Positions 18,540-28,381 of a stretch of 64,000 bases of DNA are shown piece after piece (position 1 is the first letter of the stretch; each line of letters starts with the position of its first letter). This DNA is from Bacteroidales bacterium (lineage in GTDB: Bacteria > Bacteroidota > Bacteroidia > Bacteroidales > UBA4417): the NCBI GenBank assembly GCA_016707785.1, contig JADJGZ010000013.1, positions 90,079-154,078 of the forward strand, read 5' to 3'. The position numbers were made by a program, and so were the translations under genes. The notes beneath the pieces were generated by a model. The model saw only the letters and a program-made list of their open reading frames with translations. It was not told the DNA's origin and did no database searches.

Positions 18540-19640
18540 ATGGAAATCACTAAGGATCAGATATTAAATGCATTACGTTCTGTAATGGATCCCGATCTAA
18601 ATAAGGATGTGGTCACATTAGGGATGATTGAGGACATATCAATTGAAGGTAGCAAGATTGCATTCAGACTAGTTTTAACAACTCCAGCCTGTCCGTTGAA
18701 GGATAAGATGAAATCTGATTGCATTAAAGCTATTCAGTCCAAGATAGATCCATATGCTGACGTGCAGGTTGAAGTAACTTCCAGGACTACTACCAGGAGA
18801 AAAGAAGGAGAAAGCCAGTTGAAAGGCGTCAAGAATATCATTGCCATTGTTTCAGGCAAAGGTGGTGTTGGGAAATCGACGATTTCAGCTAATCTGGCGG
18901 TTTCCCTGGCTCAGTTGGGTGCAAAAGTAGGGTTACTGGATGCTGATATTTATGGTCCTTCCATGCCACTCATGTTTGGTTTGCAGGATGCAAGACCAGA
19001 AGCAAGGGAAGAGGATGGGCATACGGTGCTGATTCCGGTTGAAAAGTATGGCGTTAAGTTATTATCTATTGGTTTTTTTGTAGATCCAACGAAAGCTTTG
19101 GTATGGCGAGGTCCGATGGCTTCCAATTATCTGACACAGATGCTAACAGGAAGTGATTGGGGTGAACTGGATTACCTGGTAATTGATATGCCACCTGGAA
19201 CCGGTGATATACATCTAACCCTCGTGCAATCTGTTTCAGTAACAGGTGCAGCTATTGTAACAACGCCCCAGGAGGTAGCTCTGGCTGATGCCAGGAAGGC
19301 TTATGGAATGTTTGCTACAGAGAGTATAAATGTTCCTGTGTTAGGATTGATAGAAAATATGGCCTGGTTTACTCCTGCAGAATTACCTGAAAACCGATAT
19401 TATATTTTTGGTAAGGAAGGTGGGAAGCGCTATGCAGAAGAGATTGGAATTCCACTTCTTGGTCAGATTCCATTGGTGCAAGGCATTTGTGATTCAGGTG
19501 ATTCGGGAAAGCCTGTATCATTGCAGGATCATTCAGTTGTGGCAGCAGCATTCAAAGAGTTAGCTGAGTCATTAGTCAGGCAGATTGCTATCAGGAATTC
19601 AAACATGGAACCAACGAAAGTAGTTGAGATGAAATCTTAA
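18540..19640 (+). CDS. mrp: Mrp/NBP35 family Fe-S cluster carrier ATPase
   Basis: A 366-residue protein. An N-terminal MIP18/DUF59 domain (about 1-85: LRSVMDPDLNKDVVTLGMI, TTPACPLKDKM) is followed by a deviant-Walker P-loop ATPase with SGKGGVGKST near residue 105, DADIYGPSMP, and DMPPGTGDIHLT. The carrier CxxC of many Mrp proteins is not evident in the region ENMAWFTPAELPENRYYIFG, so cluster binding may differ. It probably loads or transfers Fe-S clusters in the cytoplasm. The NifU-domain gene 172 bp downstream supports this role. Confidence 0.92.
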   Translation: MEITKDQILNALRSVMDPDLNKDVVTLGMIEDISIEGSKIAFRLVLTTPACPLKDKMKSDCIKAIQSKIDPYADVQVEVTSRTTTRRKEGESQLKGVKNIIAIVSGKGGVGKSTISANLAVSLAQLGAKVGLLDADIYGPSMPLMFGLQDARPEAREEDGHTVLIPVEKYGVKLLSIGFFVDPTKALVWRGPMASNYLTQMLTGSDWGELDYLVIDMPPGTGDIHLTLVQSVSVTGAAIVTTPQEVALADARKAYGMFATESINVPVLGLIENMAWFTPAELPENRYYIFGKEGGKRYAEEIGIPLLGQIPLVQGICDSGDSGKPVSLQDHSVVAAAFKELAESLVRQIAIRNSNMEPTKVVEMKS

Positions 19641-19812
19641 CCTTGCTATCCGGTTGCTATTTCAGTTTTCGATCAATCAAAAGGAGAACCAGCCTGAAAG
19701 ACCCGGTATAATTGTATCAGTAAATACTCCTTCTTGTCATTGAAATTAAGAAGGATCTATTGATAAGATTCGTAACAAAGAAAAAGTAGAAATCCATATA
19801 AATAACTTAGAA

Positions 19813-20058
19813 ATGACTCAAAACCAGGATCTAGAAATCAAGGTAAAAAATGTGATTGAACAAATCAGGCCTTATCTTCAGGCTGATGGTGGAGACATCA
19901 ATTTTGTAGAACTCACAAGTGAAAATGTTGTAAATGTTGAACTACAGGGAGCATGCGGTTCCTGTCCATTCAGTCGGATGACCCTTAAGAACGGGGTTGA
20001 GGAAGCTATGCGGAAAGCACTTCCGGAGATCAGGTCGGTTGAAGCCATCAATCTTTAG
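19813..20058 (+). CDS. NifU C-terminal domain Fe-S scaffold protein
   Basis: An 81-residue protein that is a single NifU-like domain: IRPYLQADGGDINFVEL and the cluster-binding CxxC in GACGSCPFSRMTLKNGVE. Such small proteins act as Fe-S scaffolds or carriers. It follows mrp on the same strand and is ended by a clear hairpin terminator at 20077-20113. Confidence 0.93.
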   Translation: MTQNQDLEIKVKNVIEQIRPYLQADGGDINFVELTSENVVNVELQGACGSCPFSRMTLKNGVEEAMRKALPEIRSVEAINL

Positions 20059-20076
20059 ACAACGAACTCAGATGTT

Positions 20077-20113
20077 AAAGCTGTTGATTTGAATGAATTA
20101 ACAGCTTTTTTTT
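20077..20113 (+). terminator. Rho-independent terminator after the NifU-domain gene
   Basis: A 9-bp stem (AAAGCTGTT / AACAGCTTT) with a 14-nt loop is followed by a run of eight or nine T. It reaches into the convergent nadE stop codon at 20112-20114. Confidence 0.8.
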
Positions 20114-21761
20114 ATGAAAGGTATTTGGCTACGATAGGCATTCTTCTGCCGGAGCCAAATGCTTTTGGTGAGACTCTCAAGATAGGAGGGGTCTGGTGAC
20201 GTTTCCATTCATTCATATTGACCATCCTGAGAATTCTTCTAACAGTATTTTCTTCAAATCCCAACTTTATCAATTCAGCCGGACCTTTTCTCAATTCAAT
20301 ATACTGATACAGTATTTGGTCCAGGATTCCGTATTCAGGTAATGAATCACTGTCTTTCTGATCCGGCCTTAATTCTGCTGAGGGTGGTTTAGATATTGAA
20401 TTCCAAGGGATTATCTCTGTATTTCGATTGATATAGTTTGCCAATTCATACACTTCTGTTTTGTAGACATCCCCCAGCACTGAGATTCCACCGCACATGT
20501 CGCCATACAGGGTGCCATAACCAACAGCTGCTTCACTTTTATTAGAAGTGTTCAAAAGGATGAATCCAAATTTATTCGCGAGAGCCATGAGGATTACAGC
20601 CCTAACCCTGGCCTGGATGTTTTCTTCAGCAATATTGAAAGGCAAATCCTTGAACTGAGGGGAAAGCGTATCAACAAAGCTTTGAAAGCTTTCTTCAATA
20701 CTTATAACTTCATGTGGGGTTTTGAGGTTAAGAGCCAATGAACGGGCGTCGGCTATTGAGTGATCGGAAGAATACCTGGAAGGAAGCAGGACGGCTCTTA
20801 CATTTTCAGGACCCAGAGCTTCAGCAGCCAGACATAGAGTTACAGCTGAGTCAATTCCTCCAGAGAGCCCCAGGATGGCTTTTGAGAACCCCATTTTTTT
20901 GAAATAATCATGAATTCCCATCACCAGGGCATCGTGGATAAGCTGAGACTTTTCGGTTTTTGATATTTGGTGGTCAAAGCTGTTATCCGGAAATTTTCTG
21001 GTGTTTGTATCAAAGTCAACGATCCTGAAGTCTTCTTTAAAAGCGGACAGTACATGAATAATTTGTCCGGTTTCATCGAGCACTTTTGAATTTCCATCGA
21101 ATAATAATTCTGTTTGGGCCCCTACATGGTTTACATAGATAAGAGGGATTTTATAATTGGAGGCATTCGTATTCAGTACTTTATTCCGTTCTTCCTCCTG
21201 GCCCCAGGTAAAAGGTGAAGCAGCAATATTGATAATTATATCAGGGTGTTGCAAGGATAACGCCTCCATTGGAGCAATTACATAAAGAGGATCAGGTCCG
21301 ATGTTCCACAAGTCTTCACAAATGGTAAGTGCCATTCGCAGACCCTTGAATTCAATCACTTCGAATGTTTTGTTAGATTCGAAATACCGATACTCATCGA
21401 AAATGTCATAGGTTGGCAGGAGGGTTTTATGCGCGGATGCAATGATTTTGCCATCTGATAGCAGGAAAGCTGAATTCAGGAGATTTTTTCCTTTGATATC
21501 GGGATTATGAGAAGGAGATCCAACAATAGCGGCAATACCTTTACATTCATCTGCTATGCTTTGCACTGAAAACTCACAACGTTCGATAAAGTCAGAAAAC
21601 TCGAGGAAGTCCCTTGGGGGATATCCACAGATTGACAGTTCAGCAAACACAACCAGATCAACCTGTTGATTTCGGGCATGCCTGATTACTTCAATTATTT
21701 TCTCCCTGTTTTGCTCAAAGTCACCGATGGTGTAATTAAGCTGTGCCAATGCAATTCTCAT
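20112..21761 (-). CDS. nadE: Glutamine-dependent NAD+ synthetase (NadE)
   Basis: I chose the ATG at 21761 (MRIALAQLNYTIGDF), which starts directly with the nitrilase fold; an upstream in-frame ATG at 21782 adds seven residues. The N-terminal glutaminase has the Glu-Lys-Cys triad in VFAELSICGYP, HKTLLPTYDIFDE and LTICEDLWN. The synthetase domain carries the PP-loop LGLSGGIDSAVTL near residue 295, followed by NTSNKSEAAVGYGTLYGDMCG. The enzyme converts nicotinate adenine dinucleotide to NAD+ using glutamine and ATP. About 550 residues is normal for the family. Confidence 0.95.
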   Translation of the reverse strand: MRIALAQLNYTIGDFEQNREKIIEVIRHARNQQVDLVVFAELSICGYPPRDFLEFSDFIERCEFSVQSIADECKGIAAIVGSPSHNPDIKGKNLLNSAFLLSDGKIIASAHKTLLPTYDIFDEYRYFESNKTFEVIEFKGLRMALTICEDLWNIGPDPLYVIAPMEALSLQHPDIIINIAASPFTWGQEEERNKVLNTNASNYKIPLIYVNHVGAQTELLFDGNSKVLDETGQIIHVLSAFKEDFRIVDFDTNTRKFPDNSFDHQISKTEKSQLIHDALVMGIHDYFKKMGFSKAILGLSGGIDSAVTLCLAAEALGPENVRAVLLPSRYSSDHSIADARSLALNLKTPHEVISIEESFQSFVDTLSPQFKDLPFNIAEENIQARVRAVILMALANKFGFILLNTSNKSEAAVGYGTLYGDMCGGISVLGDVYKTEVYELANYINRNTEIIPWNSISKPPSAELRPDQKDSDSLPEYGILDQILYQYIELRKGPAELIKLGFEENTVRRILRMVNMNEWKRHQTPPILRVSPKAFGSGRRMPIVAKYLS

Positions 21762-21875
21762 GATATCTGAATGAGAATACAAAAATAGAAGAGATTATCT
21801 CATAAGTGGAATTAATCTCCAACTTTGAGTAATATTAGGTTTTGCAGAAGAAAGTGGTCTGAGATGTGGGCAGAT

Positions 21876-22547
21876 TTAGAAGAGAACTGCTACACTCAAT
21901 TCAACAAAATTTAAAGTAGCCTTTTCTTTTTCAGAATTGATGGGGTTTTTACCGGAGAGCATATCCGTAAAGCCGTTATTAAGAGCAAGCCCAACGCTGA
22001 AGGTAGTTCCGGCATCAAGTGTATATTCTCCTCCTAAACCAATAATTAGTGATTCACGCAGGAAAGAAATATTATCATAGTTCTCTTTTTCTTCAGTGAT
22101 TGTTGAGTTATTATAGGTAAACTCATCTGTTTTCTTTGCACCGAACCTAAATGAGGTACCGAATCCTATCTGACCATAATATTTCATATTTCCGATCGAA
22201 TTTGTCCTCATTTTCAGTGTAAGAGGAAGTTCAATACTTTTAACATAATAGGAACGGCTCATGGTTCCGTTATTTTCACCGAGTATTGAAGGAAATTTCA
22301 GATTGCCACCATTAAAAACAACATTAAAACCAGTGGCCAGGCAATGATTTTCAGAAAATCCGATTTCACTTACGAATCCCCATGAGAAAGCCATTTTTGC
22401 TCCATTTCCTTCGTATGAATCGGTATTTGGTTTCATCCACGACACCTGGGGAGCCGCTTTTAAACCGAATGAGTATTTTTTAAATTGAGCATTTGCGGAA
22501 ATTGAAGCAAATAAAACCAATGATATCAGGAAGAATTTTGTTTTCAT
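21876..22547 (-). CDS. PorT-like outer-membrane beta-barrel protein
   Basis: The ATG at 22547 gives a good signal peptide (MKTKFFLISLVLFASISANAQ); the longer frame would need a TTG at 22571. About 223 residues. The mature part looks like an eight-stranded barrel of the PorT/OMP_b-brl family: SFGLKAAPQVSWMKP, KSIELPLTLKMRT, YYGQIGFGTSFRFGAK, FVELSVAVLF at the end. The function is unknown; a similar barrel gene lies on the other strand just upstream, in divergent orientation. Confidence 0.75.
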   Translation of the reverse strand: MKTKFFLISLVLFASISANAQFKKYSFGLKAAPQVSWMKPNTDSYEGNGAKMAFSWGFVSEIGFSENHCLATGFNVVFNGGNLKFPSILGENNGTMSRSYYVKSIELPLTLKMRTNSIGNMKYYGQIGFGTSFRFGAKKTDEFTYNNSTITEEKENYDNISFLRESLIIGLGGEYTLDAGTTFSVGLALNNGFTDMLSGKNPINSEKEKATLNFVELSVAVLF

Positions 22548-22717
22548 ATAGTAAGGTATTAGGTTAAACAAATCAGGTGCAAAGATCGCACAAAGAACAG
22601 ATTTTTGCCATATAGAACGTTTTTTCTTTCAAAATGATTGTTTCATGGAGGAAATAGTTTAATAGATGAGCAGAACAACTGGCATAATATTTACCTTTGA
22701 ATCAACGTTAATTCATC

Positions 22718-23338
22718 ATGTTTGAAAACTCATATAAAATGAAAAACGTACTCATCCTCTTAATTGTTTTCCTGTTTGTGAATGAATCCGAAGCTCAGAT
22801 TCCCGGATTCAGCCTGGGGCCAAAAGTTGGGTACAATTCGAACAGGTTTACAACAGATTTTGACTCAATTACCTCTGATCCTAATGGAGCTTTTAATGTA
22901 GGGGCATTTGTCAGGATTGGAAAAAAAATATATTTTCAGCCAGAGGTAAACTATGTGATAAAAGGCGGAGAATTAAAGATTGGAGGGCTTGGCAGTCAGC
23001 AGATCAGGCTTGAATCTATTTCTATTCCGATGTTATTAGGAGTGCGGCCGATTAATGCAGGTGTTTTTAACCTCCGATTTATGGCTGGACCTACATTTTC
23101 TTTTGTTTCATCAAAATCACTTAAGCCTAAAGAAGTGCTGGCGAATTGGCCGATTCAAACTGTTGATGATTTAAAAGAATCATTTTGGTCGTTCCAGATG
23201 GGTGGAGGTATCGACTTATTTTTATTGACTATTGATTTGCGCTATGAATTGGGGGTAGATAATATTTATTCCGGAGAGGACGATTTCAAACTCAGGAATA
23301 ATCTTTTCAATATCAGTATTGGGATTAAGTTGCTCTAA
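22718..23338 (+). CDS. Porin-family outer-membrane beta-barrel protein
   Basis: An ATG at 22739 (MKNVLILLIVFLFVNESEAQ) gives a better signal peptide than the ATG at 22718; the protein is then about 199 residues. Barrel features include FSLGPKVGYNSNRF, YFQPEVNYVIKGGEL, RLESISIPMLLGV and a last strand LFNISIGIKLL. A -7-like box TACCTTTG lies at 22692-22699. It is divergent from the other small barrel at 21876-22547 and shares its general fold, but sequence similarity between them is modest. The function is unknown. Confidence 0.72.
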   Translation: MFENSYKMKNVLILLIVFLFVNESEAQIPGFSLGPKVGYNSNRFTTDFDSITSDPNGAFNVGAFVRIGKKIYFQPEVNYVIKGGELKIGGLGSQQIRLESISIPMLLGVRPINAGVFNLRFMAGPTFSFVSSKSLKPKEVLANWPIQTVDDLKESFWSFQMGGGIDLFLLTIDLRYELGVDNIYSGEDDFKLRNNLFNISIGIKLL

Positions 23339-23516
23339 AACACGATTTGGAAGAAAAATCCAGCAATGAGATTAAATCTCTATTTTTGCATCCAGAAACA
23401 GGTGATTATCATTTCTTAAGCAGAAAGTTCTTGTTTATTGCAAGAGCTTTTTCTCAGGATTGAATAACACTAATGGCAATTCACGAATAACTTTCTACTG
23501 TTTTTCAGCAACTCGT

Positions 23517-24518
23517 ATGATCAGATTTTTTTTCTTCACTGTCCTTATCGTCATAATTTTCAGTTCTTGTCAAACAAAACAAAGCAATCCGGGAATTCAA
23601 TCACCGGGTGGAGAATCCAAGCCGGAGATTCTTATTTTCAGGTATGAAAAGGAGCTATTTGGGATCAATCCAACAAATATTGAAGCAGGATTAGAACGCA
23701 TATATCCTACTTATAAGTTTTTTCTGGGCGAAAGTTGGAAGGATACTATAAATCTTCTGAGGATCTATAATTATATCTCAGATCCCAATATCAGAGAGTT
23801 GTACAATGTGGAAATGATAAAGTACCCTGATGTGACCTTCCTGAAGAAAGGCTTAGAGGGGATTTTTGATAAAGTAATTAAATATTATCCTTCAAAGACC
23901 TACCCTATTGTATATACTTATGTATCTGGTCTGGATATTGAAATACCTGTGATTTATGCTGATACAGTCATGGCCATCAGCATGGACCTATTTCTGGGGA
24001 AAGATGTTAATGTGTATACAAAGGCTGGGATACCGGAATATATGATTTCAAGGTTTACAGAGCAAAATATTTTGCCTGAATGCGCAAAAGCAATAGCTGA
24101 CAGCATAATTATTAAAGATATTAATAAGCAATCGCTTCTGGATCAAATGATTGTAGCTGGGAAACGGTTATATTTTGCAGATATCATGCTTCCTGAAGTA
24201 CCAGCATTTAGTAAAATCGGTTATTCACAGGAAAAATACACATGGTGTGAGCAGAACGAAGGGAATATTTGGTCATTTATGATCACTAACCAGCTATTAT
24301 TCAGTAGTGATCCCAAGATTACAGGGAAATTAATGACTGATGCACCTTTTACATCCGGCTTTATTGATGCATCACCAGGCAGATTGGGTGAATGGGTCGG
24401 TTGGAAGATTGTGAAAGCCTATGTCAAAGCCAATCCATCCGTTTCTATGCAGGATTTGATGAAGAACACTGATTCCCAGTCAATTCTTCAAGGTTCTAAA
24501 TATAAACCAGGCAGGTAG
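23517..24518 (+). CDS. gldB: GldB-type gliding motility lipoprotein
   Basis: The ATG at 23517 gives a lipoprotein signal MIRFFFFTVLIVIIFSSC (Cys18); a TTG at 23460 is less likely. The mature part has family features of GldB: FRYEKELFGIN, YPTYKFFLGE, AISMDLFLGKD, PEYMISRF, TWCEQNEGNIW, GRLGEWVGWKIV and the terminal GSKYKPGR. GldB is needed for gliding in Flavobacterium, but homologues occur in non-gliding Bacteroidota. A -7-like TATTTTTG lies at 23381-23388. It is near nadE, a neighbourhood I recall for gldB in other Bacteroidota. Confidence 0.88.
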   Translation: MIRFFFFTVLIVIIFSSCQTKQSNPGIQSPGGESKPEILIFRYEKELFGINPTNIEAGLERIYPTYKFFLGESWKDTINLLRIYNYISDPNIRELYNVEMIKYPDVTFLKKGLEGIFDKVIKYYPSKTYPIVYTYVSGLDIEIPVIYADTVMAISMDLFLGKDVNVYTKAGIPEYMISRFTEQNILPECAKAIADSIIIKDINKQSLLDQMIVAGKRLYFADIMLPEVPAFSKIGYSQEKYTWCEQNEGNIWSFMITNQLLFSSDPKITGKLMTDAPFTSGFIDASPGRLGEWVGWKIVKAYVKANPSVSMQDLMKNTDSQSILQGSKYKPGR

Positions 24519-26018
24519 TTACTTGTTTTTTAGTCTGTTAAGTCCAGCTTTAGCTTTTTGAGAGATACTGAAGTTATATTCAGAAAAATCCATTTCGAGG
24601 CATTTGCGGTAGTAGAGTTCTGCTTCTTTGAATTTTCCTCTGTTTTCCATTATCATTCCCATATGTAAAGCAGAATTTGCTGCAAAATATGAGGCATTCT
24701 GAGATCCTGTTTTAATGGTTATCTCGTAATATTTAATTGCTTCAGGCCATTTTCCCCATTCGTCGTATACCCTTGCTGATCTATAATTGTATTCCAGTTG
24801 CATGGATGGGTTTGATGCGGAAGCACTTTGAGAAAACCTGTTTAGCATAGCGATGGATTTATCATAATAACCTCCATCAAACAGGAGGCGGGCTTTGAGC
24901 AAATTGATATCCTGGACAGAGCCTTTTTCTGCATTTTTGAGAGCCTGGATATCATTATCTACCTGCTCGGCACCCCTCAGTGTAATTCGTTGCATGTATA
25001 CATTATATTTTTCAATGTTATCCTGTATCAGGTAATACCAGGCAAGGTACTGATATGCGGACCGGATGTAGTTTTTCCCTTTAAAGGAGGCTACATATTT
25101 CAATAGTGGGAGGTGTGCATCTGCATCAAGACGATTCAATTTGCAGGTACCCAAAATGTAATCGAGGTATAGAAATGGGAATTGGTCAGCTTTTCTTTCC
25201 AGTGTTGTAATCTGTTTGATAGCTTCATCATTTTGACCAGTTTTGAGGTAGAGATTTGCCAGGCAAAAAGCCATTAGTGGGCTTCTGTTCGTCCATTCAA
25301 TATTGATGCTTTTCTCAAATTCCCTCAGCATTGAGTGGGTTGCTTTCCTGTCGCCGGACATATTTATGGTAGCAAAGGACAGGAGGAAAAGAGACTCAGG
25401 AATGAGAAAGTCGTAATCTTTGTTAGCAAGACTGGATTTGTATGCCTGGTTTAGTTCACTGATTCCTTGAGGGATTGACCCTTCGAAATCCAGGGCTCTG
25501 GCTGCCCATTTATATTTATCAGGTACTGTTCCGACGAGGCAGTGCAGGAGTCCAAGCCGGGCTTTGGCAGGAAGAAATCCAGGATGTTTTTTTTCATTTT
25601 CAAGGAGAAGCCGATATGCCCGATTGATTTCCATTCCACCTGAGATATATTCCTGGAATTTAATCCGGGCCAGGCCTGTTTGAAAATATACTTCCGCCTG
25701 ACTATAAAGGAACCAGGGTGATTTTTTATCACCTTTTGCAAGCAGCTGAAGTCTTTTTTCGCGGTTATTCAGTAAAATCTCCAGATCCTTATCCTCCTCA
25801 CTGAGCATTACTGTTAAAAAATCGATAGAATTTTCGAGAAGAGAAGGGATTGTATTTGAGGGATTGTTTTTCTTTTCCTGAAGGATTATTCTGTGAGCTT
25901 CGGTAAAACGGAGGCTGATAATTTCTTTATAGGCAGACTTACAAAGCGGCGTGAAATCAGTTGAAGCACTGGAAATGGCAGATATCCCGAGTAAGATTAA
26001 GAGGAAGATAATTTTCAT
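24519..26018 (-). CDS. Exported TPR-repeat protein
   Basis: A 499-residue protein with a signal peptide (about 1-18, ending SSAS) and tetratricopeptide-like helices along most of its length. Clear units include SPLMAFCLANLYLKTGQNDEAIKQI, ARVYDEWGKWPEAIKYYEITI and LHMGMIMENRGKFKEAELYYRKCLE near the C-terminus. The repeats suggest a protein-binding scaffold in the periplasm. The family is conserved in Bacteroidota but unnamed as far as I can tell. Its stop abuts that of gldB, in convergent orientation. Confidence 0.8.
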   Translation of the reverse strand: MKIIFLLILLGISAISSASTDFTPLCKSAYKEIISLRFTEAHRIILQEKKNNPSNTIPSLLENSIDFLTVMLSEEDKDLEILLNNREKRLQLLAKGDKKSPWFLYSQAEVYFQTGLARIKFQEYISGGMEINRAYRLLLENEKKHPGFLPAKARLGLLHCLVGTVPDKYKWAARALDFEGSIPQGISELNQAYKSSLANKDYDFLIPESLFLLSFATINMSGDRKATHSMLREFEKSINIEWTNRSPLMAFCLANLYLKTGQNDEAIKQITTLERKADQFPFLYLDYILGTCKLNRLDADAHLPLLKYVASFKGKNYIRSAYQYLAWYYLIQDNIEKYNVYMQRITLRGAEQVDNDIQALKNAEKGSVQDINLLKARLLFDGGYYDKSIAMLNRFSQSASASNPSMQLEYNYRSARVYDEWGKWPEAIKYYEITIKTGSQNASYFAANSALHMGMIMENRGKFKEAELYYRKCLEMDFSEYNFSISQKAKAGLNRLKNK

Positions 26019-26096
26019 CCTGAAATTTTATATGATTTAACCCAATCAGGCGAAAGCTAACATACAATGAGATTGTCTAAAAGTGTTATTCCCAGG

Positions 26097-26141
26097 AGAA
26101 TCCAGAATCCATCCGCCTCAGGCGGACAGAATCCAGAATAA
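26097..26141. repeat. Palindromic element with flanking AATCCAGAAT repeats
   Basis: A 6-bp inverted repeat with a 3-nt loop (TCCGCC/GGCGGA, 26112-26126) lies between two direct copies of an AATCCAGAATC-like word. The same word recurs at about 62579-62598. It looks like a dispersed intergenic repeat. Confidence 0.6.
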
Positions 26142-26272
26142 TTCTCCAAATAATGTTCCATATTTTCTATTCTAAATCTTTGATGCTCCAAAAGAGAAGC
26201 GTTTGGCTTGAATTCAGATTCTTTTTGTACTACATTTTAATTGTTTTACAGTTTTTATGTGATAATAACTGC

Positions 26273-26306
26273 AAAAAAAGAGAGGGGCTGAAGAACAACA
26301 CCTCTC
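26273..26306 (-). terminator. Rho-independent terminator of the zinc-ribbon gene
   Basis: On the minus strand a stem of at least six pairs (GAGAGG / CCTCTC) encloses a loop of about 20 nt and is followed by seven T. It lies 25 bp after the stop of the gene at 26331-27176. Confidence 0.7.
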
Positions 26307-26330
26307 ATCTATCTTTAAGAAAAAGAATTA

Positions 26331-27176
26331 TCAGATTTCAATTGATTCTGCCAGTTCCTTATCAACGAGGATACGTCCGCAATACTCACAGACGATGATC
26401 TTTTTATGAAGGCGGATATCAAGCTGACGTTGAGGTGGAATAGCGCTAAAGCATCCGCCACAAGCATCACGTTCAACATTTACAACAGCGAGACCATTCC
26501 TGGCATTCTTCCTTATTCTTTTATAGGCTGTAAGGAGTCGTTCCTCAATAAACTGTTGTTGTCCTTCTGAATTTCTGATCAGGGCTTTTTCTTCCAATTC
26601 AGTTTCGGTAACGATATCGGCTAGTTCATTACGTTTAACATCAAGGTCGTTTCTTCTTTCAGAAAGCACTGTCTGAGCTTCTTCGATTTCCTCTTTTCTC
26701 AGAGTGAGCTGAGCATTGAATTCGCGGATTCTTTTTTCTGCAAGTTGTATTTCGAGGCTCTGGAATTCAATTTCCTTTGTTAGAGCATCATATTCACGGT
26801 TATTGCGAACATTATTTTGCTGTTCTTCATATCTTTTAATTAAGGTTTGGCAATCCTTAATCGAGATTTGTTTGTCGTACAGTTGTTTTTCGATGGATTG
26901 AACTTCCTGGATATGGTTATCTACCCTGGTTTCCAACCCGGCAATTTCATCTTCCAGGTCTTCTACTTCCAGTGGTAATTCTCCCCTAACAATACGGATT
27001 CTGTCGATCTGAGAATCAATTTGTTGCAAGGTATAAAGAGCTACCAATTTCTTTTCAATCGAGACTTCCGTTTTGTCAGATTCCTGAGTTGTTGTTTGAA
27101 CAGTTACTGGGTCGATTGCTGCATTTTCAGTAATATCGGCTGAACTGTCAACTGGTTTAGCTTCGGATTTTGCCAT
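26331..27176 (-). CDS. Coiled-coil protein with C4-type zinc ribbon (DUF164 family)
   Basis: A 281-residue protein. After a low-complexity N-terminus (1-40), a long coiled coil runs from about 45 to 215 (ALYTLQQIDSQIDRIRIVRG, NNREYDALTKEIEFQS). The C-terminus is a zinc ribbon with CGGCFSAIPPQ and CEYCGRIL. This arrangement is typical of the C4-type zinc ribbon (CdsZ-like) family, proposed to bind nucleic acid or work with RNA metabolism. The Nif3-like gene lies 27 bp upstream on the same strand, a pairing that is widespread in bacteria and points to a shared but unclear function. Confidence 0.9.
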   Translation of the reverse strand: MAKSEAKPVDSSADITENAAIDPVTVQTTTQESDKTEVSIEKKLVALYTLQQIDSQIDRIRIVRGELPLEVEDLEDEIAGLETRVDNHIQEVQSIEKQLYDKQISIKDCQTLIKRYEEQQNNVRNNREYDALTKEIEFQSLEIQLAEKRIREFNAQLTLRKEEIEEAQTVLSERRNDLDVKRNELADIVTETELEEKALIRNSEGQQQFIEERLLTAYKRIRKNARNGLAVVNVERDACGGCFSAIPPQRQLDIRLHKKIIVCEYCGRILVDKELAESIEI

Positions 27177-27203
27177 GAGGATATGATGGGGATTTATATT
27201 GAT

Positions 27204-28298
27204 TTACAGGTAATTAACAGGATTTGTTACTGTTTCCGAAATTCGGAGTGCAAAGGTAGGAAATTTTTTCTTTAACAGAGTAAATATCAGTTGTTTTGTA
27301 TATTGTTCACTTTCATAATGTCCGATATCGGCTAATAACATCCTATTTTCAGGTAAAAAGAAGTCATGATATTTAATGTCGCCTGTCAGGAATGCATCGG
27401 CATGAGCGGCGATGGCATCTTTAATGAGAAAACTGCCGGATCCGCCGCAAACTGCTATTTTCTGAATAGGATGATCAGGAAAAGAAGTATGCCGGATACA
27501 TCCGATATTGAGTATTGTTTTAATATTTTCAAGGAATTCCTTTGCCGGGAGTGGGGTTTCAAGTTGACCAATCATCCCTGCTCCGGAGGTAGGGTCTGTA
27601 TTCTTTAGTGCATAGATATCATAAGCTACTTCTTCATATGGATGAGTTTTAAGCAAGGTAGATATCAGTTTTTTTTCCAGGTTGGAGGTAAAAACGACTT
27701 CAATTCTCTCCTCTTTTTCAAAGTGGATTTCGTGAGGTTTTCCTACAAAGGGTGATGCGCCTTCCAAAGCACGGAAAGTACCTTGTCCTGAAAGGTTGAA
27801 ACTGCAGTAATCATAATTTCCAATATTTCCTGCGCCGGCATTGAAAAGGCTTTCCCTGACGGCGGAGGCATGAGAGTGAGGGCAGAAGGTGACCAGTTTG
27901 AACAGGCGATCTGCCATTGGCCGCAGGATTATTGGATTCCGGATGCCCAGTTTTTCACACAACAGGTAGTTTACACCCTTTGAATAGTTATCGAGATTGG
28001 TATGAAGGGCAATGATTGCAATATCCTTTTTAAGTGCCCTGGTGATGAGTCTTTCGGTAGCTGATTTCCCGGTAAATTTCTTCATTCCGGAAAAGACCAT
28101 AGGGTGATGTGAAATGATAAGGTTGAACTTGCCGGCTATGGCTTCATCCATCACATCTTCAGTAATATCCAGTGCGATAAGAGCTTTAGTGATATCAGCA
28201 GACGAGTCACCTACGATCAATCCTGAGTTGTCATAATCTTCCTGCAAGGAGAAAGTGGCGGTTTGTTCGAGATATTCAAGGATTTCTGATAATAGCAT
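27204..28298 (-). CDS. Nif3-like dinuclear metal centre protein (YqfO/YbgI family)
   Basis: A 364-residue protein of the long YqfO-like form: a Nif3 domain split by a PII-like insert at about 130-240. Metal ligands appear in ISHHPMVFSG and ALHTNLDNYSKG in the N-terminal part and GDIKYHDFFLPE with LADIGHYESEQY in the C-terminal part. It was annotated in other species as GTP cyclohydrolase I type 2, but that activity is not secure. It precedes the zinc-ribbon gene by 27 bp and is probably cotranscribed with it. Confidence 0.92.
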   Translation of the reverse strand: MLLSEILEYLEQTATFSLQEDYDNSGLIVGDSSADITKALIALDITEDVMDEAIAGKFNLIISHHPMVFSGMKKFTGKSATERLITRALKKDIAIIALHTNLDNYSKGVNYLLCEKLGIRNPIILRPMADRLFKLVTFCPHSHASAVRESLFNAGAGNIGNYDYCSFNLSGQGTFRALEGASPFVGKPHEIHFEKEERIEVVFTSNLEKKLISTLLKTHPYEEVAYDIYALKNTDPTSGAGMIGQLETPLPAKEFLENIKTILNIGCIRHTSFPDHPIQKIAVCGGSGSFLIKDAIAAHADAFLTGDIKYHDFFLPENRMLLADIGHYESEQYTKQLIFTLLKKKFPTFALRISETVTNPVNYL

Positions 28299-28381
28299 TT
28301 TAGCAATGGATTAATAATCATTATACTTTACAAATATAATCAGGAAGATACATTATTGCTTTTTTTTCGTATTTTTATATC

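Larger units (their letters stand above)
26019..26330. other. Intergenic region with a palindromic repeat and a terminator
   Basis: This 312-bp spacer has no credible gene. It holds a palindrome TCCGCC-TCA-GGCGGA at 26112-26126, bracketed by copies of CAGAATCCA, and the terminator hairpin of the zinc-ribbon gene at 26273-26306. Confidence 0.6.
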